DNA of 64,000 bases from Bactrocera neohumeralis (lineage: Eukaryota > Arthropoda > Insecta > Diptera > Tephritidae). Location: positions 47,823,824 to 47,887,823 of the forward strand of contig NC_065920.1 of the NCBI RefSeq assembly GCF_024586455.1, written 5' to 3'. The position numbers were made by a program, and so were the translations under genes. The notes beneath the pieces were generated by a model, which was given only the letters and a program-made list of their open reading frames with translations, did no database searches and was not told where the DNA came from. Positions 46,351 through 57,218 of this stretch are shown here, piece by piece; the first letter of the stretch is position 1; the number at the start of each line of letters is the position of its first letter.

Positions 46351-46905
46351 TTGCACACACTCGACAAATAACGCAATTTTTACTGTTTTCACTGGAGTAC
46401 CAACCGATGTTATTGGGTATCTTATGATCGTATTTTCTAGCGTATATAAAATAAGGAAAGAGAAAGAAGTCTGCGCAATATAAGCCACTTCTGGAGTTAG
46501 AGTCGTGTGCTAATATACAGCTTGTTAGTGGAATAGTAACGAGAGGCGGCGTGTGATGACGATTGAATTGCGAATTTTTTTGAAGTTTATTCTATTACCA
46601 TCCAATAATGTTTCTTATAGGTCGAGGTGTTTTTATAAATAGGTCCACTGACCGACAAACTACTAATTGTACTATAGTAGCTATTGACCACAATGGAATT
46701 TTATTTTTCAACAACTACTAATTTTATAGATAGATAGGAGGGTAATTAAATCAGTTACAACAAGTTACAAGTCAAGTTACTGTTGAATTTACGCAAAGTA
46801 ATTTTATAATTGACACAAATAAATATAAACAACAGACACAATTTATCAATTCAACTTTAATTGAATTTATTTCAGCCGCGTTCGGCCAACTCGCTATTCA
46901 CATAT
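46351..46905. other. no gene seen
   Basis: AT-rich stretch right of the hAT element. TTTATTTCAGCCGCGTTC near 46870 could be chance. No family recognised. Confidence 0.45.
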
Positions 46906-47390
46906 GTATATATATATATATGTCGGAATACCATTGTCTTCGGTAGACATGTTTGCAGCGTAGGGAGTTTCGGTTTCACACTTACACTTCACAATATTTT
47001 CACACTGCACACTATTAACTCTTGAACACGACTTCACTAGATCAAGTCCTCAACTCGACTGACTCTACGTCGTTTTCTTCCTTTTGAACTTACCACCGAA
47101 CCACGTTCGACGATAGCGACACCACGCTGTCGTCCCGCTAAAACGGTACTCCTCGAAGAGGCGACATGCAGACAACCACAGTCGACGGTGGCGATGCCAC
47201 GTTGTCGCCCCGCTAAAGCGGTACTTCTTGAAGTGACAACCAAACACAGCACAATTAACGGCTGATGGAATAATGAGGAACTTAGACTTCTAATAAAATT
47301 CCCCAAACTGTATACACATACACTCACACACGCATACCAATATCCACATACCATTAGGGTGCGCCGACATATACATATATATATATATAT
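46906..47390. repeat. unclassified element with TA-rich inverted ends and a 75-bp tandem repeat
   Basis: ATATATATATATGTCGG at the left and CCGACATATACATATAT at the right (about 47364-47380) are inverted. Inside, 47107-47181 and 47182-47256 are a direct repeat of 75 bp (GATRGCGAYRCCACGYTGTC...CCCGCTAAARCGGTACT), GC-richer than its surroundings. On the minus strand it codes in frame for repeated SRSTALAGRQRG / SRSTVLAGRQRG inside a 122-codon frame of unknown meaning. It could be part of an LTR or a non-autonomous transposon. Confidence 0.45.
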
Positions 47391-47533
47391 ACTGCTTTCT
47401 ATCATTGTGAATATTCACAGTGAACAAACAAATCAAAAATTACACTTCCATTACTTTTTCTATTACAACGAAATAGAAGTGAAATTTTTAATTTGTTTGT
47501 TCACTGTGAATATTCACAATGATAGAAAGTAGT
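47391..47533. mobile_element. hairpin MITE, 58-bp arms
   Basis: The left arm 47391-47448 and right arm 47476-47533 are inverted copies with about three mismatches, around a 27-nt loop. Each arm contains the 14-bp palindrome TGTGAATATTCACA. The outer ends are ACTGCTTTCTATCATTG and its near-inverse. No clear target duplication. No coding. Confidence 0.75.
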
Positions 47534-47841
47534 GATGTAATTAAAAGGGCACTGCAAATCTAATAGGTTCTTTAAAAGTTACGATCCGGTTTCGACAATT
47601 CATTGTCGAAAGATGAAACACGTTGAAGTCTCTAAACCCATTTCCCAATTTCTACATCTGGTCTTATATAGGCGTCTTGTACCATACCATCTGACGCATT
47701 AAGTTATGGAATTATCGTCTATTTAGTAGATAAAAAAATCGTTTTAAGGGGACTGGATATATTTTTCGTCCGATTTCACATATTTTCATGTCCTTTGCAA
47801 TTGTGTTTGATATATCTTGAATGTTTTGGGAGATATATAAA

Positions 47842-49539
47842 TTAAACCTGTAAGTCTAGAATTTTAGAATTTTGAACGAGTAAAGAAAGTGTTCGCAGTT
47901 TCGATGATCGTTTCAATCGCTTCAGGGTCCAGCCGGAGAATGTAAAGACATGTTTTAAGTTTCTTTGACTACGTATAGACTGCGTATCGCCCATATATCC
48001 CTTAATAATAATAATATAGCGTGGTGATCGTAGCCACGGCCTGTGCAGGAATTCAGAGTTTGTATAACAATTGCATGTGCTCGGACACATTACCGGTTCC
48101 CAAGCACACAATTCATTACGTTCCAGCTGCGCAAGATCTGTTATTAGTTTTGTTGACGCCTGAACGCAGTGCAAATCTTTGAGCAGTGAACGATAGTTTT
48201 CGCGGTAAATCCAAGGAAATTTACAATTGCACACTATCGGATTACCATTCATTTTGATTTCGCGGTCACAATCATCTGTTGTATTAAAGACATTTTTTGA
48301 AGCAAACATGCTTTTAATCAAATTGTGCTCTAGGTTTATTTCAAAACGGCATGTAATTTCCGCTTTTAAAAGCCAATCCAAAGAGAACTCGCGCAAACGA
48401 TTGCCATTTAAATTAATTGCTTTTGAGTTAAACTGGTTCTCTTTGTACTTTTCCCATTGCAACTCTGTAATATAATTCAGACTGTTAGCTAAATCCAAAT
48501 TCATGCCCATATTGCTGTATCGAAATTTTGTCAGTAACATTGGCGTTGTATTGACGTAAGTCTCAGTGCTCCAAATAGTTTGCAGTTTGTTCTGACTTAC
48601 AGCTAGCCTATGTATTAATAATCCTGCGGTTTCAGATTTTCCATAAGATTTGTAGTGTCGTGCAGGAGATTGCCACCCAGTTTCAATTGCCATAGCCAAG
48701 GAGTTTGTTCGAAAAGGTGTGTCGTTAGATATGTCAAAAAATTGTGACTTAGATCCAGTATTAAAAGTTTACGCTGATTTTCAAATAGATCTTCGGGCAA
48801 TTCCCGGATTTCATTACGGCTCAAATTCATACAATTCAATTTCGTTAGCGCTGCAATGATATTTGCGTTCAAGATTTGCATATAATTTCCGGCTAAATCA
48901 AGTTGTCTGAGCGCAGTGATGTTTTTAAAGTATGTTTGCGTCTAGTTTTGCAGCGATAAGTACTGGTTTCTTAGACCGTGTACGCTAAGCGTTTCCAGTT
49001 GGTATTGTTTAGAAAATATGTCAGTTGGTATGCTTATAATATCTGCTGTTGAATTTATATTTGATAAAAAATTGATAAAATTTGATAAATTTGATTTTGC
49101 AGAAAGGTCAGTGTTATAGACTAATGTTACTTTATTCAGCTCATTCATATCTATTAGAATTTCCCGAACACTACCACTCATATATATTTCGTGTGTAAAA
49201 TTTTTACAATCATCCACTACTAAATAACGGATTTTAAGTAAAGTTGACTGAAATATGCTCTCGAGTAGAAAATTTATATTAGCTTTTGTTTCTCCAAAAT
49301 AACAGTTTCCGGTAGTTTGAATTAAAGTTGATGTCAATATTATTGAGTCCGTCGAATATATTACAATAAACATTGCCGTCGCAAGGACAAGTAGTCTTCT
49401 CATCCCTGTAGCAATCGGGAGGCCAAGTTGAGACTGGTTCAACAGTAGTATTGATTAACTTCATTTCAGTAGTGTACGCCAACAGAAATTTCTGGTTTGT
49501 GATCAGTTGAATTAGTATGTAGGCGAATATTATATACAT
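47842..49539 (-). pseudogene. LRR protein pseudogene, copy 1 (secreted type)
   Basis: Start at 49539: MYIIFAYILIQLITNQKFLL is a signal peptide. A Cys-containing cap follows (WPPDCYRDEKTTCPCDGNVY), then LRRs: LRQLDLAGNYMQIL, LNCMNLSRNEIRELPEDLF, LLILDLSHNFLTYL, INLNGNRLREF, and a C-terminal cap (MNGNPIVCNCKFPWIYR...CAWEPVMCPSTCNC). Three breaks: a frameshift near 49320-49440, a TAG at 48942-48944 (after LSLQN) and a frameshift near 48625 (after NLMENLKP). It resembles insect extracellular LRR proteins; the ligand is unknown. A shared intron at the second frameshift is not excluded but no convincing splice sites are seen. Confidence 0.72.
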
Positions 49540-50130
49540 ATTGCTCACTTTTGGTTTATTTAAATTTATTAATTTGCTGTTACTGTTTTTATATTTCCTC
49601 CATAATAAATCGGGTCTGCAGACCAACTCACTTCCACTTACTCAAATACTAAAATATAATACCGAATTCTTATTCTTTAATAAACTTAAATGGTATTTTG
49701 GTTCCTTAGCAAAAAAAAAAAATTGTGAAAACCGCAATCTTTTAAAACACTCGTCTTAATAAGTATGGTTTTTTTTGCTTTAGTATTAGAAGAAAGCCAA
49801 GCGTTTATGTAATAAATTTCCCTTCCATAGAGCTGATTAAATCTTTAGCAACGCCATTGAAAGGCGTAAGCGAAGCCATAGTGACGCAGTGCATCACAAT
49901 AAATTCGAATATTTGTCGCTAAACACTTTTAAGAAATCTCGCATATGTGCTGGGGTCCATATATTTGATGGTGTAAGTTGTAATACATATGATAGATGAC
50001 TTTACTGATATTTGATTTGTATACTGTTAAGTGAAAGAATGAGATAAAATTTAAAAGTTGGTTGTATAGAAATTAGGTGTAGCTGTCATACGATTGCGCT
50101 GATTTTCACAGTATTACACTGAATAAAAAA
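49540..50130. repeat. shared upstream region of the LRR pseudogenes
   Basis: 49700-50130, read in reverse, matches 54890-55146 upstream of LRR copy 2 and 61520-61786 (CTTCGCTTACGCCTTTCAAT, TTTTATCTCATTCTTTCACT). It contains a short DINE tail at its outer edge. The three copies show that the gene start region was duplicated with the gene. No promoter motif identified. Confidence 0.65.
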
Positions 50131-50221
50131 TAGTAAGATTTGGTTCATAATTTTAAAATTCTTGATTTATTTTACAAAATCTAAGTCGTTGCCCGCAAAG
50201 TAATTCGCCTTAGCCCCAATA

Positions 50222-51480
50222 CTACCAGTTGCTACAGAGTACTAAAGTTTTGTTCACCAAACGGTTGCACGTATTATCTAAAACTAAAAGATATAGATGG
50301 GTGATGCATATACTATATAAACGATCACAATGACGAGAAAAGTTGAGACCCGGTTGACTGTCTGTCTGTCCGTCCGTCCATTCAAGCTGTAACTTGAGTA
50401 ACAATTGAGATATCTTGATGAAACTTGGTACACAAGTTCCTTAGTACAAAAAAATTACGAGCTCATAGATGGGCGTAATTGGACCACTGCCACGCCCACA
50501 ATTCGCCATTAACCGAAAAGAAATAAAGTGCCACAACTGAACATTAAATTGAGATATAAAGCTGTAGCAGAGGATCGCAGTAGCAAGGGGCACCTGTGGC
50601 AAAATTTTTTGAAAAGTGGGCGCGGCCACGGCCTATAAAAAGTTTAAACTACTAAAGGTACAACAACCAAATTTGTTGGGCGCAAATGTTATAACAACTC
50701 CTACCGACAGTGTGAAAATTTATGAAATCGAATGAGAGCCCCGTTCACTCTCCATATAGAATAAAGCGCAATAAATCAATAACTAAATACACCAAAAAAA
50801 TTAAAATTTACCTTCGAGATGGTATTAGTGAACTTTATTGGAGCCAGTGTGAAAATTGGACGATGGGCGTGGCACCCACACTAATAGGTGAAATCTGATA
50901 TCTCGTGACCCGACTAACGAATTTCGACAAAATTTAGTACGTGGCATCACTTTCGTATTCTTATGTAACATTGTGAAAATGGGCGAAATCAGACTAGAGT
51001 CACGCCTACTTCCCATATAACACAATTTTAAATTCCATTTGATTCTTTACCTTTCCAGTACATATCAAGAAGCGTTTAAATAACGGGATGAAACTTTGTA
51101 CCAATAATACGTTTAGTGTAAGCCATCTTGTGTACAAAAATTGTTAAGATTCAATCACAACTCTTCAAGCCCCTAGGTACCGAATATTTGGACCCCAGTA
51201 CTTATGGTTGACTTTTGATCGAAAATATCGACCAAAGTGTGAGCTATGTAACTGAAGTTCAGGGATAATACTTCTCTGACAAAGGTATGTCTGTGTGTTA
51301 AAATGGGTTGAATCAGGTAAATACTATCCGTAGCCCCCATACACTTAACATAAAAATTTACGAACTCTCGGGTGACTTTGTACCGCATATATTGGCCAAA
51401 ATGTGAGTTATCTTAACGAAAATGAGAGAGCGTGTTTTACTCATAACAGTGTACCTTTTAGCCTAAAATAGTTAAATTTA
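50222..51480 (+). mobile_element. DINE-type element, first family, diverged long form
   Basis: Starts near a GTTGCTACAGAGTAC remnant of the 5' palindrome, then CCAAACGGTTGCACG, a GTCTGTCTGTCCGTCCGTCC block (about 50360-50380), GAGATATCTTGATGAAACTT and several CCACGCCCAC motifs. It continues in a diverged tail to about 51480. No 3' hairpin identified; the right boundary is uncertain. Confidence 0.6.
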
Positions 51481-51669
51481 AAATGCACGAAGTACTCAAT
51501 ACGATAGGAAACTCTGAGTGTTCCGGCGAGTTGATTCCCTCAGACTACAGAAAGTTTCGTACTCTAAACACACCACACTGGAATCTGATTTCTACTTTCT
51601 TCAACTCAGCTGATCTTCTGAAATTTGATTTTAAAAATAAATATTTTCTAAAAGGAGGATGGAGTCATG

Positions 51670-54600
51670 TGTAGAAGTTCACGCAAGTGAGGAAAGTTCT
51701 CTGATCGCCATTCACTTGGGAGTGGCCAGAAACGATTCTTTTACATATGACTCAAGCAGCTCCCGACTTCCAGTATTTGACCAAGTATCCTCTGGGTAGC
51801 CTAAGAACATTCGTTTGAAGGCGAGCTAAAGTGAGAAGGCGAAATATCCCCTACATAGGGTTGTGCGCTGGGTTTGGGACCCGCCACGTAAAAAAACACC
51901 CCCAATGAATAGTAACAACCAGCCTCGGATGAGGGACCCCCGATTTAAGGGCATGCACCTGGAATATCCGGTCCCTTAATTGGGAAGGTGCCGTTGCACA
52001 GCTGGTTGATGTCCTCGCGAAAATAAAGGCTGACATCACCGCCGTCCAAGAAATGTGATGGACGGGACAAGGACAGAGACGAGTAGGTCCTTGTGGCATT
52101 TACTACAGTGGCCATATAAAGGAGCGCAAGTTTGGTGTGGGATTCGTGGTGGGAGATAGACTGCGTCGCCGAGTACTATCATTCACTCCGGTGAATGAAC
52201 GTCTAGCCACAATCCGCATCAAAGCGAGGTTCTTCAACATATCGCTGATTTGCGCCCACGCCCCGACGGAAGAGAAGGACGATGTGACCAAAGATGCCTT
52301 TTATGGATGCTTGGAGCGCACTTATGAGATCTGCCCACGCCACGATGTCAAAATCGTGCTTGGCGACTTTAACGCCAGGGTGGGCAAAGAAGGTATCTTA
52401 AGCACTACGGTCGGTAAATTCAGCCTCCACGACGAAACATCCCCAAATGGGTTGAGGCTGATCGACTTCCCGGGGCCCGAAATATGGTTATCTGAAGAAC
52501 TAGATTCCAGCATAAAAAGATTCATCAAGCTACCTGGCAGTCTCCGGATCGAAAAGCCAACAACCAGATCGATCATGTTGTGATAGACGGAAGACACGTC
52601 TCCAGTGTTTTAGATGTGCGTGCGCTCCGAGGTCCTAACATCGCCTCGGACCACTATCTTGTTGCAGCTAAAATTCGCACCCGCCTCTGTGCAGCAAAAA
52701 ACGCACGCCAACAAACACAGGGAAGGTTCGACGTCGAGAAGCTGCAATCACAACAGACAGCTGAACGATTCTCTACTCGGCTTGCACTCCTGCTCTCTGA
52801 GAGCACTCGTCAACAACTCTGTATAAGGGAACTGTGGGACGGCATTTCAAACTCCTTACGTACAGCTGCAACCGAAACCATTGGTTTTCGGAAAGTGCAA
52901 AAGAACGCAAAAGTCGCAGCGGAGAGAAAACAGGCTGCCTACCTCGCAACGTTACGATCGACCACAACATGTGCGGGATGGGATAGATACCGAGAGTTGG
53001 AAAGGGAAGCGAGTCGCATTTGCACACAGAAAAAGAAAGAGGCTGAAATGCGTGAGTACGAAGAGCTTGATAAGCTGGCCGAGAGGGGTAATCATGGAAA
53101 ATTCTACGAAAAAATGCGGCGGCTTACAGAAGGTTTCAAGACCGGAGCATACTCTTGTAGAACCCCAAAGGTGATCAAGTGACCGATGCCCAGAGCATAC
53201 TTAAATTATGGAGGGAACACTTCTCCAGCCCGCTGAATGGCAGTGAAAGCACAACACCAGGAGAAGGAGAACCCGATTCCCCAATCGATGACGATGGAGC
53301 AGACGTCCCATTGCCCGACCATGAAGAAGTTCCAATAGCAATTGCCCACCTGAAGAACAACAAAGCGGCAGGGGCCGACGGATTGCCGGCCGAGCTATTC
53401 AAACACGGCGGCGAAGAACTGATAAGGTGCATGCATCAGCTTCTTTGTAAAATATGGTCGGACGAAAGCATGCCCAACGATTGGAATTTAAGTGTACTAT
53501 GCCCAATCCATAAAAAAGGAGACCCCACAATCTGCGCCAACTACAGTGGGATTAGCCTCCTCAACATCGCATATAAGGTTCTACCGTCAACAAACTGATT
53601 GGCCTTATCAGTGTGGCTTTAGACCTGGCAAATCAACAACCGACCAGATATTCACCAAGCACCAAATCTTGGAAAAAACCCGTGAAAGGAGGATCGACAC
53701 ACCTCTTCGTCGATTTCAAAGCTGCTTTCGACAGCACGAAAAGGAGCTGCCTTTATGTCGCGATGTCTGAATATGGTATCCCCGCAAAACTAATACGGCT
53801 GTGTAAGCTCCCAAGCGAGGTTTCAGACAAGGCGACTCCCTATCGTGCGACTTTTTCAACCTGTTTTTGGAAAAAATAGTTCGAGCCGCAAAACTAAATA
53901 GAGAAGGTACCGTCTTCTATAAGAGTGTACAGCTGCTGGCGTATGCCGATGATATTGATATCATCGGCCTCAACACCCGCGCCGTTAGTTCTGCTTTCTC
54001 CAGACTGGACAAGGAAGCACAGAAAATATCTCCTGTCATCAAACAAACACTCGTCGCGCTCGCGACTTGGCACTCAGGTCACTTTTGACAGTCATAACTT
54101 TGAAGTTGTAGATAATTTCGTCTATTTAGGAACCAGTATTAACACCACCAACAATGTCAGCCTGGAAATCCAACGCAGGATAACTCTTGCCAACAGATGC
54201 TACTTCGGACTGAGTAGGCAATTGAGAAGCAAAGTCCTCTCTCGACAAACAAAAACCAAACTCTATAAGTCACTCATAATTCCCGTCCTGCTATATGGTG
54301 CAGAGGCTTGGACGTTGTCAACAACTGATGAGTCGACGTAGCGAGTTTTCGAGAGAAAAGTTCTGCGAAAGATTTATGGTCCCTTGCGCGTTGGCCACGG
54401 CGAATATCGCATTCGATGGAACGATGAGCTGTACGAGATATAGGACGACATTGACATAGTTCAGCGAATTAAAAGACAGCGGCTACGCTGGCTAGATCAT
54501 GTTGTCCGAATGGACGAAAACACTCCAGCTCTGAAAGTATTCGACGCTGTACCCGCCGGGGGAAGCAGAGGAAGAGGAAGATCTCCACTCCGTTGGAAGG

Positions 54601-54740
54601 ACCAAGTGGAGAAGGACCTGGCTACGCTTGGAATATCCAATTGGCGCCACGTAGCGAAAAGAAGAAACGACTGGCGCGCTGTTGTTAACTCGGTTATAAT
54701 CGCGTAAGCGGTGTCTACGCCAACTAAGAAGAAGAAAAAG
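51670..54740 (+). mobile_element. RTE-like LINE, nearly full length
   Basis: The 5' UTR (from about 51670) leads to an apurinic-type endonuclease: AVQEM near 52040, RRVLSFTPVNERLATIRIKA, IVLGDFNARVGKEG (GDFN, about 52354), DHVVIDGRHVSSVLD, ASDHYLVAAK. A coiled linker follows (AEMREYEELDKLAERGN), then RT: AIAHLKNNKAAGADGLPAEL, HKKGDPTICANYSGISLLN, FRPGKSTTDQI, LFVDFKAAFDS, LLAYADDIDIIG (YADD about 53945). The C-terminus is TKTKLYKSLIIPVLLYGAEA and RWKDQVEKDLATLGISNWRH. The 3' end is GTGTCTACGCC plus an (AAG)n tail, as RTE elements often have microsatellite tails. Frameshifts near 52490, 53170 and 53590 and a TAG-like stop near 54340 make it inactive. RTE assignment rests on the endonuclease and tail. 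Confidence 0.85.
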
Positions 54741-54744
54741 ATTA

Positions 54745-55146
54745 TTTATTGCAAAACAATGTCTACTAGTTAACTTATAGCATTCTTGCTTTATATCTCA
54801 AATATTTGTGTAATATTAAAATCACTCTAATAATATAAACCTCTATCTTCATTTTTAGCGATTTGACCGGAGGTTAATGTAGCTTTAACATGGTCACCGC
54901 AACTTTTCAAAAGTTTTAACCACAAATATCCGAATTTATTGTGAAACACTGCTTTACTAAGACTTCGCTTCCACCTTTCAATAGCGTTGCTTTAGATTTA
55001 ATCAGCACTACGGTAGAGTAAATTCTTTTGGGAAAGAGAGTTTGCGGTTTTCACAAATATTTTTCATGATAAGGAATAAGATTTAAAATTCTTAAAGCGC
55101 ACCAATTCGATATTATATTTTAGTACTTCAGTACTTAACTAGCGAA
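54745..55146. repeat. upstream region of LRR copy 2
   Basis: 54890-55146 matches the reverse of 49700-49930 (ACTGCTTTACTAAGACTTCG, TTGCGGTTTTCACAA, GATATTATATTTTAGTA). Compared with copy 1, the segment coding for the signal peptide is missing just before 55147. Confidence 0.65.
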
Positions 55147-56325
55147 ATGAAGTTAATCAAAACTACTGTTGAACCAGTTTCCATTTGGCCCCCTGATTAC
55201 TATAGGGATGAGAAGAGTGCTTGTGATTGCGATGGCACTGCCGATGTTTATTGTAAAGTTTCCTACTAACTTAATGATATTTACATCAGACTTTTACCAG
55301 ACTACCAGAAAATGTGTACCATAGAAACAAAAACTTATATCAATTTTCTATTCCAGCGCAAATTTCAGTCAATTTTAGATAAAACCCGTTATTTCGTCGT
55401 GATAGATTGCAAGAATTTTACACACCAAATAATTATGACTGGCAGTGTGCGAGAAATTTTAATTGTATACGAAACAGCTGCATATAACACTTAACTTGCT
55501 GCAGAACCAAAGGAATATTTTTTTCGGCTTCGAATTTACTTCACCTACAATTAATTATAAAACCAATAGCAGATGTTACAGATATACCAACTGACATATT
55601 TTCCAAGCAAAACCAACTGGAAATCGCTGCAAAACTTGACGCAAACATACCTTAAAAACCTCTTTTTGATCAGACAGCTTGACTTAGCCGGAAATAATAT
55701 GCATATGTTGGACGCAAATATCTTTGCAGCGCTAACGCAATTGAATTGTCTGAATTTGAGCCGTAATGAAATCGGGAATTGCCCGAAGATCTATTTGCAA
55801 ATCAGCGTAAACTTTTAATACTGGATCTAAGTCACAATTTATTGACATATCTAACGAAACACCTTTTCGATCAAACTCCTTGGCTATGGCAATTGAAACT
55901 TGGTGGCAATCTCCTGCACGACACTACAAATCTTATGGAAAATCTGAAACCGCTGGATTATTAATACATAGGCTAGACGTAAGTCAGAAAAAACTGCAAA
56001 ATATTTGGAGCACTGAGACTTACGTCAATACAACGCCAATGTTACTGACAAAATTTCGAAATAAACCTAGAGCACAATTTCATTAAAAACATATTTGCTT
56101 CACAAAATGTATTTAATGCAACTGACTATTGTGCGCGCGAAATCAAAATGACTGGCAATCCGGTCGAGTGCGATTGTAAATTTGCTTGGATTTACAGTGA
56201 TAACTATCGTTCGCTGTTCAATGGTTTGAGGTGCGTTCAGACGTCAAATGATCTCTTGCAGCTGGAACGTAATGAACTGTGTGCTTGGAACCGGTAATAT
56301 GCCCTAGCGCATGCAATTATTACAC
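55147..56325 (+). pseudogene. LRR protein pseudogene, copy 2, inverted relative to copy 1
   Basis: Starts at MKLIKTTVEPVSIWPPDYYR, which is internal in copy 1; the signal peptide is lost. Stops fall early (CKVSY then TAA, AAYNT then TAA). LRR blocks survive: IRQLDLAGNNMHMLD, LNCLNLSRNEIG, LLILDLSHNLLTYL, and the C-cap (MTGNPVECDCKFAWIYS). It reads TTG where copy 1 has the TAG at 48942, but shares the frameshift after NLMENLKP (near 55955). The 3' end merges into a DINE element at about 56326. Confidence 0.72.
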
Positions 56326-56553
56326 ACAATCTAAAACTAATCGAGTTAGATATAGGGTTATGTATATATAAATGATCAGTGACGAGAAAAGTTGAAATCC
56401 GGTTGACTGTCTGTCTGTCCGTCCGTCCGTGCGTCCGTCTTTGCAAGCTGTAACTTGAGTAAAAATTAAGATATCTTGATGAAATTTGGTATGCAGGTTT
56501 CTTAGTACAATAAAAGTAATCAGACTATTGCCACGCCCACAATTCGCCATTAA
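56326..56553 (+). mobile_element. DINE-type element, 5' part (split by piggyBac)
   Basis: CTAAAACTAATCGAGTTAGA, a GTCTGTCTGTCCGTCCGTCC block (56408-56430), GATATCTTGATGAAATTTGG, and CACGCCCACAATTCGCCATTAA, where the piggyBac TTAA begins. It resumes at 60024 with TTAACCGAAAACATAAAGTG. Confidence 0.75.
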
Positions 56554-57218
56554 GGGGGTATTCTGGTCTAGAAATTTAAAAAAAATCGAATTTTGTTTTT
56601 TTTATATTTTTAAAGTTTAACTAATCAAGAATACGTGTACAAGAGGATTTTTCAAAATTCAAATTATTTTCGGAGATATATGCATTTTTTCTGACCCGGC
56701 ATCCAAACTGGTTCGGCCGGAACTAATCGAACAAAAGACATTACGCGAAACTTTAAGCGCGTTTTTCTCAAAACTGACTTTTTCGGAACGATACCCACGA
56801 TTTCTCAGGTTCTACGGAACCGATTTACTTGAAATTTTTACAGAACTTTCTTTATAGGCTTGTCTATGGTTGAAACTAGCCCCATCCCCAAATTTTTATT
56901 TTTATTATTTTTAAAAAAATTCTAAATAGTCAGAAAAAGTGATCCAAAAAAACTTTTTTTTCAGACAGTCGCCATTTTGTGAAAAAAATTTTTCCCCACT
57001 TTTCCGTAGTTCCGATTAGTAATCTTTTTTTTTGGTTTCAGATAACTTAGAAGTAGTAGTTGAATTAAAAAAAAAAATCAGAGCTCACCCAAATAATTTC
57101 CTTTGAACTAGCTTTTTCCATGTAAATACACATGCGCGAAGCGAATTGCGTTTAAAATTTTTCATAAAGTGTCTTTGTTTCGAAGTGAGCAGGTGTGAAA
57201 AAGTTGAAAGAAAAAAAG

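Noticed and set aside
47037..47405. 122-codon frame as a real gene
   Set aside because: It is explained by a 75-bp tandem repeat whose unit is a multiple of three, plus TA-dinucleotide ends; reported as a repeat instead.
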